Assembly (NCBI RefSeq): GCF_030272615.1
Contig: NC_081415.1
Span: forward strand, 190,432,270-190,496,269
Reading direction: 5' to 3'
Length of the DNA: 64,000 nucleotides
From: Cryptomeria japonica
Taxonomy: Eukaryota > Streptophyta > Pinopsida > Cupressales > Cupressaceae
Part shown: piece after piece, positions 36,794 to 48,420 of the stretch
Layout: each line of letters begins with the position of its first letter
How positions within the stretch are numbered: position 1 is the first letter of the stretch
Notes under the pieces: model-generated
The model's input: the letters and a program-made list of their open reading frames with translations, nothing else
Database searches by the model: none
What the model was told of the DNA's origin: nothing
Program-made: the position numbers and the translations under genes

Positions 36794-38278
36794 TGATGAA
36801 TAATGATGAACAATTAGTACCAAACTGGTACTGAGAGGGGGGGGTGAATTGGTACAGATAAAAAAAATTTCCCTGCACCAGTTTGACTGCAAAGACTGCA
36901 CTTTATTGGTAAACAATATCACCAGTCTGAATCAGGGCACTACCAGTAAAACACAGTGCGAATGTGAAAGACATAAACCAGTAACACTTAGATCTCCACA
37001 CAATCTAATATCTCATTTCTACTTCACCCGTATGCATAAACAAGTAATATATCATCATAAATATAATGACTATTGGTTCAACATGCTTTACCACTTGACA
37101 GAAAATATTGAAGCATAACATGAAAAACATCACACATGACACACTGATTTTTCACGTGGAAACCCAACTAGGAAAAACCACAGTGGGGATGAATACCCAC
37201 AAGCTGTTCTTTGAACTCTTCTGAAGTTCGCTATGTTAGGAGCCTAGTTTGGTTAAAGACTTTTACAATAGGTTCTGCTAGGAACTGATCCTGCTAGGGA
37301 TCACCTGGTTAAGGGATGGCTAAATACCCGGTTAAAGGTTAGAACCCTGTTAAAGGTTACCTCACAAGAGGATTTGAAGAACTCATTGAATTGAGTCACC
37401 TTGTTAAAGGATTTACACAAAAGTTTGTTAAAGCTACCCAGTTAAGGGATTTACCAACTACTAAAATGGTTAGAAGTCAATAGGTAATACACTGATCTGA
37501 TAATAGCACACAATGCCAAGGCAGATCCTCTTTAGCTCCTTTGCTTCTGCAATCACACTCTGCAAGTATCCATGCACTTCTCCAGTCTAGAAAGAATCAA
37601 GTATCTCTTCACTTGGATACACACATAACATTTTCCATCAAATTCAAAATGAAAAACATCATCGATCTTATAGGAAATAGATAGGTCAGTAGCATAAAAC
37701 CTTAACCCTAAACATTTAGGTTTAACAATTCAATCAGTTCAATCCTGACCGTTAAACACACTGCATTGAATACAATAGTCTTGAACAGATCTCAAGACAT
37801 TCTCCAATGTTCATTCTTTGTCGCTTCTGGAAGCTGATAGCCCATCACGTGCTCTCCACCATTTACAAAGACTTCACACATTCCCAAGGTAGATAGGATC
37901 AATCTTCTTCATGCAAGATCCTCAAGGAAATCCTTCACATGCACAAGGCTGATGTGGCAACATGATCTGATCTTTATTACAATGCTAACTCATCACAAGA
38001 TGTCATCAGTTGAATCACACAGGCTTGGAATGCATCAACCAAAAACCCTGAAGCTGAGACTACCAACCGGTAGTCATGCCAAATGAAACCCCGATACAAA
38101 ACTTACCATATTCCAGTTCTCATTCCAACATACCGCTTCACTTTTTCACAAAAACCGGTTCACAACATCATACCAGTTATCTTGCCATTTTGCTTATATC
38201 AATTCATACTTTAGTATATTGACATCAATGACAACATACAATATCATCATGTCATCAAGCTCTGCACATATGCCAACA
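36794..38278 (-). repeat. copia-5 3' LTR
   Basis: In plus orientation it starts TGATGAATAATGATG and ends TATGCCAACA. It matches 42679-44162 closely. Confidence 0.95.
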
Positions 38279-38290
38279 ATCTCCCCCTTT
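38279..38290 (-). other. Terminal polypurine tract of copia-5
   Basis: Minus-strand AAAGGGGGAGAT abutting the LTR, identical to that of copia-1. Confidence 0.88.
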
Positions 38291-38370
38291 GGCATTAATG
38301 GCAATATACAAAAATATCTCTTTGCTTCACATCTTCTCCCCAATACTATAGATATTTTCTCCACTTCACA

Positions 38371-38383
38371 TCTTCTCCCCCTT
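38371..38383 (-). other. Internal polypurine tract in copia-5 3' UTR
   Basis: Minus-strand AAAGGGGGAGAAG preceded by GGCATTGTTGTC, about 90 bases before the terminal tract, as in the other copia elements. Confidence 0.5.
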
Positions 38384-38520
38384 TGACAACAATGCCAAAG
38401 TGGAGGCACAAACGGCTATGTCCCACTGTGCTACTCCCCCTAAGGAGCAGCATCCTTCAACACACCAATCTTGAAAAAGATTTATCAATGCAATACCTGA
38501 CTGATGTGGAGCACACATCT

Positions 38521-41500
38521 TTAGTTCACCTTTTAAAGGGGCAACACCCCTAATTCACCTCTTAAATAGGTAAATGTAGCCTTCGGTAGAGGCTTGGTGA
38601 ATATGTATGCTAACTGCTCCTTATTGGAAACATGTTCCAATACAACCTCTTTGTTCTGAACCTTCTCCCTCAAGAAATGATACTTGAGCTCGAAGTGCTT
38701 GGTTCTAGCATGCAAAATCGGATTCTTGGAAATATTAATTGCACTTTTGTTGTCACAAAATATACTCATCAATTCAAATACAGGAACTTTGAAACCACTT
38801 AATACATGCTTCATCCAAATTGTTTGAGTGCAGTTCATGAATGCTGCAACATATTCCACTTTTGCTGTAGACTAAGATATACAACTCCGCTTCTTACTCA
38901 TCCATGAGACTAGTCTAGCACCAAAAAAGAATGCACCACTGGTTGTGCTCTTCCGATCATCCACATTACCAGCCCAATCAACATTTGTAGACACTTTGAG
39001 GTTGAAATCATTACTGTATGGATACCACAATCCATAGTCAATAGTTCCCTTCAGATATCTAAGAATCCACTTAACTGCTACCAAGTGGGATTCTCTTGGA
39101 CTTTTCTAGAACCGTGCAGTAATACCCATTGTATGTGCAATGTCCAGTCTGCTATGTACTACATAGTGCAACTTACCAATCATTGATCGGTATTCCTTCT
39201 CATTCACCAACACTGAGTTATCCTCTTTTGATAATTTACAACCGGTCACCATCGGTGTACCAACTAGTTTGCTGTCTTCCATGCCAAAGGTCTTCAACAC
39301 CTCTATGACATACTTGGACTGAATGATAAAGATACCATCTTTCATTTGTTGAATATCTAGTCCAATGAAGAACTTAATCTCCTCTATAAGTGACATCTCA
39401 AATTCCTTCTTCATCTCATCTGCAAAATCATGACTCATCTTGTCATCTCCACCAAAAATTATGTCATCAACAAATACTTCATAGATCAAAATCTGATCTC
39501 CTTTTGACTTCAAATAGATATTGCTATCTTCACTTGTTCTTTCAAATCCAATCTTCACAAGATGGGGGTGTAAGCATTCATACCATGCTCTAGGTTCCTG
39601 CTTCAATCCATACAAGACTTTATGTAGCCTGCACACCATGTCACTATCTTCAGATAGGGAAAACCCATTTGGTTTCTCTATATACACCTCCTCTTCAATT
39701 ATTTCATTTAGGAATGCAGATTTTACATCCATTTGATATAATTTGAATGCCTTGAAGGCTGCATATGCAAGAAGCATACGAACTCATTCCAATATAGCTA
39801 CTGGAGCAAAGGTTTCTCCATAGTCTTCTCCTTCTTCTTGACCATATCCCTTACACACCAGTCTGACTTTGTTTCTTACCACTATGCCATCTTCATTCAA
39901 CTTATTTCTGAAAACCCATTTGATTCCAATGACATTTTTATGCTTGGGGCTAGGTACCAAAGACCATGTGCCATTATTTTCTATCTGGTCAAGTTCCTCT
40001 TCCATTGCCTTGATCCAGTCTTCATCTTTATGTGCCTCTTTAAATTTTTGAGGCTCAAATTCAGAGATCATGCAAGATTTTTCTCTAACCTTTCTTCTTG
40101 TAAGAATTCCCGCATCCTTATCTCCTATGATCTGCATTGGATCATGACTCAACTTTACATACCTAGGAATGATCTTAAAAGATTCCTCTTGCTTTTATTC
40201 TTCATCCCCATGTTCATCAACATCAACATCTACTGGTGTAGAAGCACTATTACTGGTACTAGGCTATTTTGCAACCGGTTCCTAGAAGGTTACAACCGGT
40301 TCATCTACCACTTGCTCACTATCGATTTCCTTAGGTTTCTCAGAAGTTTCATCAACTCTAACATTGATACTTTCAACAGTTCTCCAAGTCCTATTGTTGA
40401 AACATTTGAGATCTTTGCTCTTGGTACAATACCCTAGGAATGTTCCCTCATCTCATTTTGCATCAAACTTGCTCTGATGTTCACTCTTCTTGATATAACA
40501 CTTGCGACCAAACACTCTAAAGTAGCTTACTATAGGGGTCTTATTGGTCCAATACTCATAACGTGTTTTATCCTTACCTTTCTTGATGAGTACCCAGTTG
40601 ATAATGTAGACTGCAGTGCTCACCGCTTCTCTCCAGAAGGTGTGAGCAACCTTCCCTTGAATCAACATCATTCTGGCTGCTTCAACTATAGTCTGGTTGT
40701 TCCTCTCTACTAGGCCATTTTGTTGTGGAGTCTGGGGGCTAGACAGTTGCCTCTTGATGTCGTTCTCTTCACAATACTTGTTGAATTCACCAGAAGTGAA
40801 TTCTCCTCGTTGTGCAGTTCTTAGGCACTTAATCCTCTTACCACTTTCCTTTTTGACTAGTGCTCTGAAAGCTTTGAACTTTCCAAAATCTTCAGACTTA
40901 TCTTTCAAGAATGTGACCCACATCATTCTTGAGAAATCATCAGTGAGAATCATAAAGTACCTATCTCCCTACACACTCCTAGTTTTTATAGGACCACACA
41001 AATCAGTATGCACAAGACCAAGTAAATTGTCTGCAGTGAAAGATTTACCTTTGAAGGTTGAGGAAGACATTTTCCCTAGTTGATACTCTCTACACAAAGG
41101 ATTCTCTGGTTTGCAAATCATAGACAATCCTTTAACTACCTTGATCCTACTGGCCTTCACAATATTATCAAAGTTTACATGGCAGAGTCTCCTATGCCAT
41201 ATCCAGCTATCATCAAACTTAGCCATTAAATATGTACTTATATTTGCATTCAACTGAAATAAGTTACCTCTAGTCTGCATATCGGTGGCCATCAGTTCAT
41301 CACTCTTTCCTTTTATTTTGCACACTCCATCTTTGAATTCTAGAGTGAGTCCATTATCATTTAGTTGGGCAACACTCAAAAGGTTGTGCCTGAGACCTTC
41401 TACCCAATACACATTATCAGCACTGCTTTTTCTATTTAGAGAGATGGACCCTCTGCCTTTTACCATACATGGTGCATCATTACCAAATCGGACCACACCA

Positions 41501-42607
41501 CCATCATACTCTTCCAGAGACAAAAACTTACTCCGGTCACCAGTCATGTGGTGAGAACAACCACTGTCAATAATCCACTCATTGGAATTATCAAAGTGGG
41601 AGACAAGAGTCTTCTTGTCTGACACATCTTCCTTAACTGCTACAAACACAATGTCTTCACTTTCTTCATCTTCTAATTCCTCATAAATGACACCTTCATC
41701 AACTACTACAAAATAGTTTCTCTTGTTTCCTCCTTTGAACTTCTTGAACTTCTCTGGTTTGTCCTTATTTTCACCATTAGGACAATTTACAATAATGTGT
41801 CCTATCCTATTACAAGAAAAGAATTTCAAAGGGAGCTTACCTTTGTATGTACTAGTTCCCTTAGGAATTCTCTTGAAGAGCTTCAAATTCCATCAGGATC
41901 TCCTCATCATCCATTTCTCTACTTTGTCTTGGTTCACAATGGGTACTAGCTTCTTGTCCCTTTCTAGATGGTGCAACAGATGCTCTAAAGGCTAATTCAG
42001 TCTTTTGAATACTACCATCATAATTATTTAGCTCATATGCAGTCAACTTAGCAATGATGGAGTCTAGGGATACCTTTGTCTTGTCTATAGACCTCAACTC
42101 CTGAATAGCAACAACCCTTATTGCATAGACTGGTAACAACGATCTCAAGACTTTGCTAACAACAGTGGAATCATCTACTTTACCTCCTGCACTCTTGATG
42201 TCTCCAACAATAGTTTTGATTCTTATTCCATATTGTTTAATGGTCTCTCCTTCAACCATCCACATGTCTTCAAACATTCCCCTAAGTCTCTCTTCCTTAG
42301 CTTGTTTCACCTGCTCATTACTGCCATAGATGTTCTCCAGAGCATCCCATACTTCTTTGGGATTGTCTTTATCCTGAACATCAATAAACTTAATGTCAAA
42401 TAGACCATTGATTAGGGTTTCCATGACTTGCCCATTCTCTTGAACCTCTCTTCTTTGATCGTCAGTGAGAGTACCAGTAGGAATAACATAAGAATTCTCA
42501 ACATAGCTCTAGTACTGAGCACCCATGCTTCTAATGTAGATCTTCATTTTGTCCTTCCATATCTTAAAGTTATCTCTATTAAACTTTGGACCTTCCCTCT
42601 TCATCAT
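38521..42607 (-). pseudogene. gag-pol: copia-5 gag-pol polyprotein with stops and a frameshift
   Basis: Starts at ATG 42607 (MMKREGPKFNRDNF). Gag runs to about 41865 with one TAG near 42510. A deletion near 41875-41885 shifts the frame just before the zinc knuckle, whose first Cys is Phe (FFSCNRIGHIIVNC). Protease keeps DSGCSHHMTGD (about 41550). The integrase zinc region has WHRRLCHVNF, and the core has HTDLCGP, then a TAG at 40969, then the second Asp region and VERNNQ. After further stops at about 40453 (TGA), 40321 and 40270 (TAG) comes RT (39106-40152, with FVDDIIFGG), then RNase H (38533-39084). It ends near 38521. Domain order and wording match copia-1 throughout. Confidence 0.94.
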
Positions 42608-42664
42608 TAGAATAGGATCTTTTCCTCAAGCGGTTAAGCTTACAACATAGAGGACCTAGAGGAT

Positions 42665-42676
42665 GCTCTGATACCA
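42665..42676 (-). other. Primer binding site of copia-5
   Basis: Minus-strand TGGTATCAGAGC, identical to copia-1, two bases from the LTR end at 42679. Confidence 0.92.
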
Positions 42677-42678
42677 AT

Positions 42679-44162
42679 TGACAAATAATGATAAACAGTT
42701 AGTACCAAACTGGTACTGTGAGGGGGAGTGAATCAGTAGAGACAAAAAAACTTTCCCTGAACCAATTTGACTGCAAAGACTACACTTAACTAGTAAATAG
42801 TATCACTATTTTGAATCAAGGCACTACCAGTAAAACACAATGAGAATGTGAAAGACATAAATTGGTAATGCTTAGATCTCCACACAATCTAATATCTCAT
42901 TTCCACTTCACCCGTATGCATAAACAAGTAATATATCATCAGAAATATAATGACTGCTGGTTCAACATGCTTTACCACTTGATAGAAAATATTGAAGCAT
43001 CACATGAAAAGCATCACACATGACACACTAATTTTTCACGTGGAAACCCAACTGGGAAAAACCATGGTGGAGATGAATACCCACAAGATGTTCTTTGAGC
43101 TCTTCTAAAGTTCACTCTGTTAGGAGCCTAGTTCGGTTAAAGAATTTTACAATAGGTTCTACTAGGAACCGATCCTGCTAGGGATCACTCAATTAAGGGA
43201 TGGCTAAATACTCGGTTAAAGGTTAGAACCCTGTTAAAGGTCACCTCACAAGAGGATTTGAAGAACTCATTGAATTGAGTCACCCTGTTAAAGGATTTAC
43301 ACAAAATCCTATTAAAGCTACCCAGTTAAGGGATTTCCCAACTACTAAAATGGTTAGAAGTCAATAGGTAATACACTAATCTGATAACAACACACAATGC
43401 CAACGCAGATCCTCTTTAGCTCCTTTGCTTCTGCAATCACACTTTGCAAGTATCCACACACTTCTCCAGTTTGGCAAGAATCAAGTATCTCTTCACTTGG
43501 ATACACACATAACATTTGCCAACAACTTCAAAATGAAAAAAATCATTGACCTTATAGGAAACAGATAGGTCGGTAGCATAAACCCTAAACCCTAAACATT
43601 TAGGTTTAACAATTCAGTCGATTCAATCCTGACCGTTAATCACACTGCATTGAATACAATAGTCTTGAATAGATCTCAAGATGTTCTCCAACATTCATTC
43701 TTTGCTGCTTTTGGAAGCTAATAACCCATCACACGCTCTCCACCGTTTACAGAGACTTTGTATATTTCTGAGGTAGATAGGATCAATCTTCTTCATGCAA
43801 GATCCTCAAGGAAATCCTTCATGCGCACAAGGCTGATGTGGCAACATGATCTAATCTTTATTACAATGCCAACTCATCACAAGATGTCATCAGTTGAATC
43901 ACACAAGCTTGGAATGCATCAACCAGAAACCTTGAAGCTGAGACCACCAACCGATAGTCATGCCAAATGAAAATCCGATACAAAACATCCCATATACTGG
44001 TTCTCATTCCAACATACTGCTTCACTTTTTCACAAAAACTGGTTCACAACATCATACCGGTTCTCTTGCCAGTTTACTTACATCAATTCATACTTTACCA
44101 TATTGACATCAATGGCAACATACAATATCATCATGTCATCAAGCTCTGCACATATTCCAACA
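42679..44162 (-). repeat. copia-5 5' LTR
   Basis: In plus orientation it starts TGACAAATAATGATAAAC and ends ATATTCCAACA. On the minus strand the telo-box (about 43580-43600) and a CTATAAGG box (about 43551-43558) repeat the copia-1 promoter module. The AACAGG-type subrepeats are at about 43120-43340. Confidence 0.95.
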
Positions 44163-44803
44163 TGGTGCACAGTAGACCAGATATTGCTCATGTAGTGGGC
44201 ATAGTAGCTCATTTTCAGAAAAGTCCAAGAGAATCCCAATTGGTAGTAGTCAAGAGGATTCTTAGATATCTAAAAGGCACAGATGATTATAGATTGTGGT
44301 ATCCATACAATGTTGATTTTAATCTCAAGGTATTTACCGATGCAGATTGGGGAGGTAATGTGGATGACCGGAAAAGCACAACCGGTGGAACATTCTTTCT
44401 TTGTGGAAGACTAGTCTCATGGACGAGTAAGAAGCAGAGCTCTACTTCTCAGTCTATAGCTGAAGTAGAATATGTGGTAGCATTTATGAACCACACTCAG
44501 GCAATCTGGATGAAACATGTATTGGATGGTTTCAAAGTACCTATATCTGAACCGGTGAGTATATTTTGTGACAATACTAGTGTAATCAATGTTTCCAATA
44601 ATCCGGTATTGCATGCTAGAACTAAGCACATTGAGCTCAGGTATCATTTCTTGAGAGAGAAGGTTCAAAACAAAGAGGCTGTATTACAACATGTTTCCAG
44701 TAAGGAGCAGTTAGCAGACATATTCACTAAGCCCTTACCAAAGACTATATTTACCTATTTGAGAGGTGAATTAGGGGTTTTACCCCTTCATGAAGTGAAT
44801 TAA
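44163..44803 (+). pseudogene. pol: copia-4 RNase H segment, right of nested copia-5
   Basis: Continues copia-4 pol directly after the TGGTG duplication: HSRPDIAHVVGI, then ILRYLKGTDDY, the RNase H motifs FTDADWGGNVDDRKSTTGG and TSQSIAEVEYV, then FCDNTSVINV, TKHIELRYHF, EQLADIFTKPLP and the end LPLHEVN with a normal stop at 44801. This part is fully open, so it is better preserved than the copia-1 equivalent. An upstream in-frame start at 43967 lies in the copia-5 LTR and is accidental. Confidence 0.92.
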
Positions 44804-44937
44804 AAATGTGTGCTCCACATCAGTTAGGTATTACAGTGACAAATATTTCAAGGTTGATGTGTTGAAGGATGCTACTCCATAGGGGGAGCAACATAGTGGA
44901 GCATGGAAGCTTGTGCCTCCACTTTGGCATTGTTGTT

Positions 44938-44950
44938 AAAGGGGGAGAAG
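44938..44950 (+). other. Internal polypurine tract in copia-4 3' UTR
   Basis: AAAGGGGGAGAAG after GGCATTGTTGTT, matching the arrangement in the other three copia elements. Confidence 0.5.
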
Positions 44951-45050
44951 ATATATGATAGGGGAGAAGATATTTGATGAAGATATTTTAGTTGCACTGG
45001 TCTATGATGTTTATAATTGCAATGCTACATTGAGTATTGCCATCAATGCC

Positions 45051-45062
45051 AAAGGGGGAGAT
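45051..45062 (+). other. Terminal polypurine tract of copia-4
   Basis: AAAGGGGGAGAT directly before the LTR start TGTTGGCA at 45063. Confidence 0.88.
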
Positions 45063-45159
45063 TGTTGGCATATGATGATATGATAATATGATGATAATAT
45101 ATGTTGTCATTGATGTCAATAAGTACAGGTCAACCGGTATGAATATTGGAAGAAGTTTT
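45063..45159 (+). repeat. copia-4 3' LTR, first part
   Basis: Starts TGTTGGCATATGATG, contains TTGTCATTGATGTCAATA, and is interrupted at 45160 by gypsy-2. It continues at 63220. Confidence 0.85.
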
Positions 45160-46259
45160 TGTAGACACCTAAAAATGTCTCATTTATCATGTACTAATTA
45201 TTCCTCTAATTGATTAAATAATTCTTTATTATTTAATTAATTTAATTAACTATTTCTTCTAATTTCATATTTCCTCATCATCTTATTAATTATTCTATTT
45301 TCCTCTTCTATCATCACTTAATCATTTTAATCATTTCCTAAATATTAATTAAATATTTATTATTTAATTAATTGTGATTTAATTCCTTTAATTTAAATAA
45401 TCTTTATTATTTAATTAAATTCCATTTCTACATAATTAAATACTTCTTTAAATTATTTAATTAACTAATTAATTCTTCCATTTCCAAATCCCCAAATTCT
45501 AATTTCTTATTTCTTCCAAGTTCAATCACATGTGCATGATTTCAAAAACCAAATTGAAAATCAAAGTCAAGTTCTAAATATATTCAAATACTAAATTGAA
45601 TTAATAAATTCAATTATTTGAATTAAAATCTCATGCAAAGATTAAATTAAAAATCTAAATCTAAATGCAAGCACATGCTAAATTAATTAATTCAATCAAT
45701 TAATTAATTAAATCATTTATCTCTTCAACTTCTATTTCCATCTTTCAGTTAGCTTTTTCTAAACTAAGCTTTCTTTGTCATCCTCTTTATTTCCTCCAAT
45801 CATTCTTTTTCTTCCTTCCGTCAAATTTTTCTCAATCAGTTAACTCAATTAATCTATTCAATCTATTGAGTTTCACTTCTACAATCAGCAGTTCAACTAT
45901 CAATTTTCATTTGAGCTCACCCAAATTCCACCTTTCAATCAATCTCCTCCAATTTTTTATAAATTGAGCATCCAATCTCCATTTTCAACAATCACGAACT
46001 TTGAATCTTTGTGTCACTTGCACATTACCAACACAATATCTGAGAGCCATCATACCACGAAGAGGAGAAGAGCAATGGAAGCAATATGCGATCTTGGGAT
46101 AGGGAGTTTTGATTTCATTTGATTATTTTAATTCCTATTTGCTTGATTGCATTATTCCATTGTCTTATTTGTTAAATTCTTTGGTTAGGAGGGATTCATG
46201 ATTTCCCTTTTGCTTCTAATTGATTACTTGTTTTTAAGATGAATTTTACATGTATGACA
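45160..46259 (+). repeat. gypsy-2 5' LTR
   Basis: Starts TGTAGACACCTAAAAATG and ends TGTATGACA. TTAATTAA-rich left half. It matches 62004-63219, apart from about 110 extra bases in the 3' copy. Confidence 0.93.
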
Positions 46260-46262
46260 TTT

Positions 46263-46280
46263 TGGTGAGCCCGACATGAA
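46263..46280 (+). other. Probable primer binding site of gypsy-2
   Basis: TGGTGAGCCCGACATGAA starts three bases after the LTR end, in the right place and with the TGG that pairs with a tRNA CCA end. I cannot assign the tRNA from memory. Confidence 0.6.
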
Positions 46281-48420
46281 CTAACAACAATTTAACCTTC
46301 TTTATTTTTCTGTGTGATTTTTGCAGATTGTGCAGATTTTTAATTTTTTTGCAAGTTGCACGAATTTTGAGAAAATATTTTTCTGTCACGCAATATGATC
46401 TAATCAATATTGAATGGATGATGAGGGATTTGGCTAGGGCTTCACAATTGGTTTCGCAGGTTCCTGATCGGGTTTAGTTTTATTTTTTTTTAGTTTTTAA
46501 CTTTTGTTGTTGTCTACCTTCTGTCACGCAATCGACCTGTTTATGTTACGCAATCGACCAAATATCGTCATGCATTCGGTCTGTCATATTTACGCATTCA
46601 CTCTGTCAAATTCATGCATTCGCTCTGTAATTATCACTCAAACACACAGGTAAAATTATGCATTTGCCTCTGTCAAGTTTTGAGTTTCTGTTTTCTGTTA
46701 GTTTGATTGTACTACTAATCTTCTGTTTACAGCTTGTGGCAGATTTTTTAGAGAGGATTAGATTAGTATTTTTGCATGCATGCTTCACACTTCATTTTTA
46801 GTGCTTAAAATAAACAATAGTTAAAATGGACATGCATGGATAATCTCACATTTCATTGTTGGTGCTTCTAATGAACATGGGCTAAAATTGACATGTATGC
46901 ATCTCACACTTGGTTTTTGGTGCTTAAAATCAACAAATGGTTAAAATTGACATGTATGCCTTCATACCTAGATTTGGTGTTTAAAATGGACATGCACATG
47001 CGTATCTAACACCTAAATTTGGGTTATAAAATGAACGTGAATCAGGTCGCATTAGATTAAATCATTTTTTCATTTTCTTAAGGTAAAAAACTTTTTATTG
47101 TGTCTAGGGTGGACCTACTGTTGCACTAACTGACTTTCTACCTGCCATCGGGCTCTTGGGAGAAAGAAGGAAGGTGACAATGACATCCAAATTTTCTTTT
47201 ATTCTACGTAGTGAGGGGTATCTTTGACTGGGGATTTCATCACCCCATAGAAGTACTTCAAATTGGGATGCGTTGGGGATATCATCTCTCCCAGCATACT
47301 CTTGAGCGGGTTTTTTGAGCCGCTATATAAATATACTGGTCAGGTGGCTAGAGTGTTGAGTGAAGTCGACGTATGTGGGGGCCTTCCCTACACTGATAAG
47401 CTCAACTAAAGTCTTAAGTGGCTTGCTCTGAGAATCCGTCATTGGATCGGGACCCCTCAAAACCTAATACTAAGAACCAATTTAGTTGCCAAAAATCTTA
47501 CATTCAGTGGTTCCGGGAGTGCGGATTGTACCCCATAGATACCCTTCATGTACCTTACACTATGATACAGGAATCCCTCGGTTATAAGATCCTCATATCT
47601 TTGGGGTAAGAGAGACTAGCATGCTCGAGAAGTGTGTGCCATGGAGTGGAGCCAGTGCTTCCAGACTTTCTATCTATTCATTTTGTCTTGATATTTCATA
47701 AGGGCCTCACTGAATGGTTTCCACTATCTAGCCTAAGATTGTATTCTATGGTTTTTTATGTATCGATGTGCTAGACTAGTATTGAGTCAGTCCCTTGGGC
47801 TATTTTAGGCCCTATCCCACGTATCTTTGAATTTTCTGAGGTTGTATGAAAATTGAGTCAGTCAGCTATACATACCTACCAGCAATTGTTCTCAGATTTG
47901 GAAAACTACAAAACATTGTCCTACATACAAAGCTACAGAAAACAAAGTCCATTTTGAAACCAAAACTCAATAGTCCTTACATACTTGTGACCCTAGGTAG
48001 TTTTTTACATAGTCCCACTTACGTCCTCATTATTGTCCTACGTCTTTTACATAGTCCCACTTACGTCATCATTATCATCCTACGTCTTTTACATAGTCCC
48101 TCTTATGTCCTCATTGTTGTCCTATGTCTTTTACATTGTCCCACTTACGTCCTCAATATCATCCTACGTCTTTTACATAGTCCCACTTATATCCTCATTT
48201 TCATCCTACGTCTTTTGCATAGCCAATCACGTCCTCATTATCGTCCTAAGTTTGTTACATTATCATCCATATTAGTTATATAGTCCTACATTATCATATA
48301 CGTCTTCATCTAGACCTCATATATGTCTACGTCCATAGTCAGTTTTAGGTTCATAGCATGTGCCTTCATGGGTCTCCTAGTGATGGTTTGCTCCCCTTCA
48401 AGCAACCTAATTTAGTTCCA
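46281..48420 (+). other. gypsy-2 non-coding leader
   Basis: No supported frame. It holds a cluster of ACGCAAT/TACGCATT words with CTGTCA (46380-46680), related words beginning CATGCAT (46770-47000), a block shared with gypsy-1 (about 47540-47690) and a 42-base tandem repeat (47992-48244). Long leaders are usual for Tat elements. Confidence 0.6.
47992..48244 (+). repeat. 42-base tandem repeat, six units
   Basis: Units of 42 bases start CCTACGTCTTTTACATAGTC at 48037, 48079, 48121 and 48163. There is a 45-base unit at 47992 and a 40-base unit at 48205, with a decayed tail to about 48290. Because 42 is a multiple of three, the frame 47846-48283 stays open as a Leu/Ile-rich repeat, which I do not regard as a protein. 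Confidence 0.92.

Larger units (their letters stand above)
36794..44162 (-). mobile_element. Complete Ty1-copia element nested in copia-4 (copia-5)
   Basis: Minus-strand element of about 7.4 kb, almost the same length as copia-1 and clearly the same family. LTRs 36794-38278 and 42679-44162 flank PBS, gag-pol and polypurine tract, all in reverse orientation, with a TGGTG target duplication. Removing it restores the copia-4 reading frame. Its frame has stops and at least one deletion frameshift, so it is not autonomous. Confidence 0.96.

Noticed and set aside
43967-44803. A 278-residue intact novel gene
   Set aside because: The first third is copia-5 LTR read by chance. Only 44163-44803 is coding, and it is copia-4 RNase H.
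47846-48283. Leu/Ile-rich membrane-like protein
   Set aside because: The frame is produced by the 42-base tandem repeat, whose length keeps any frame open.
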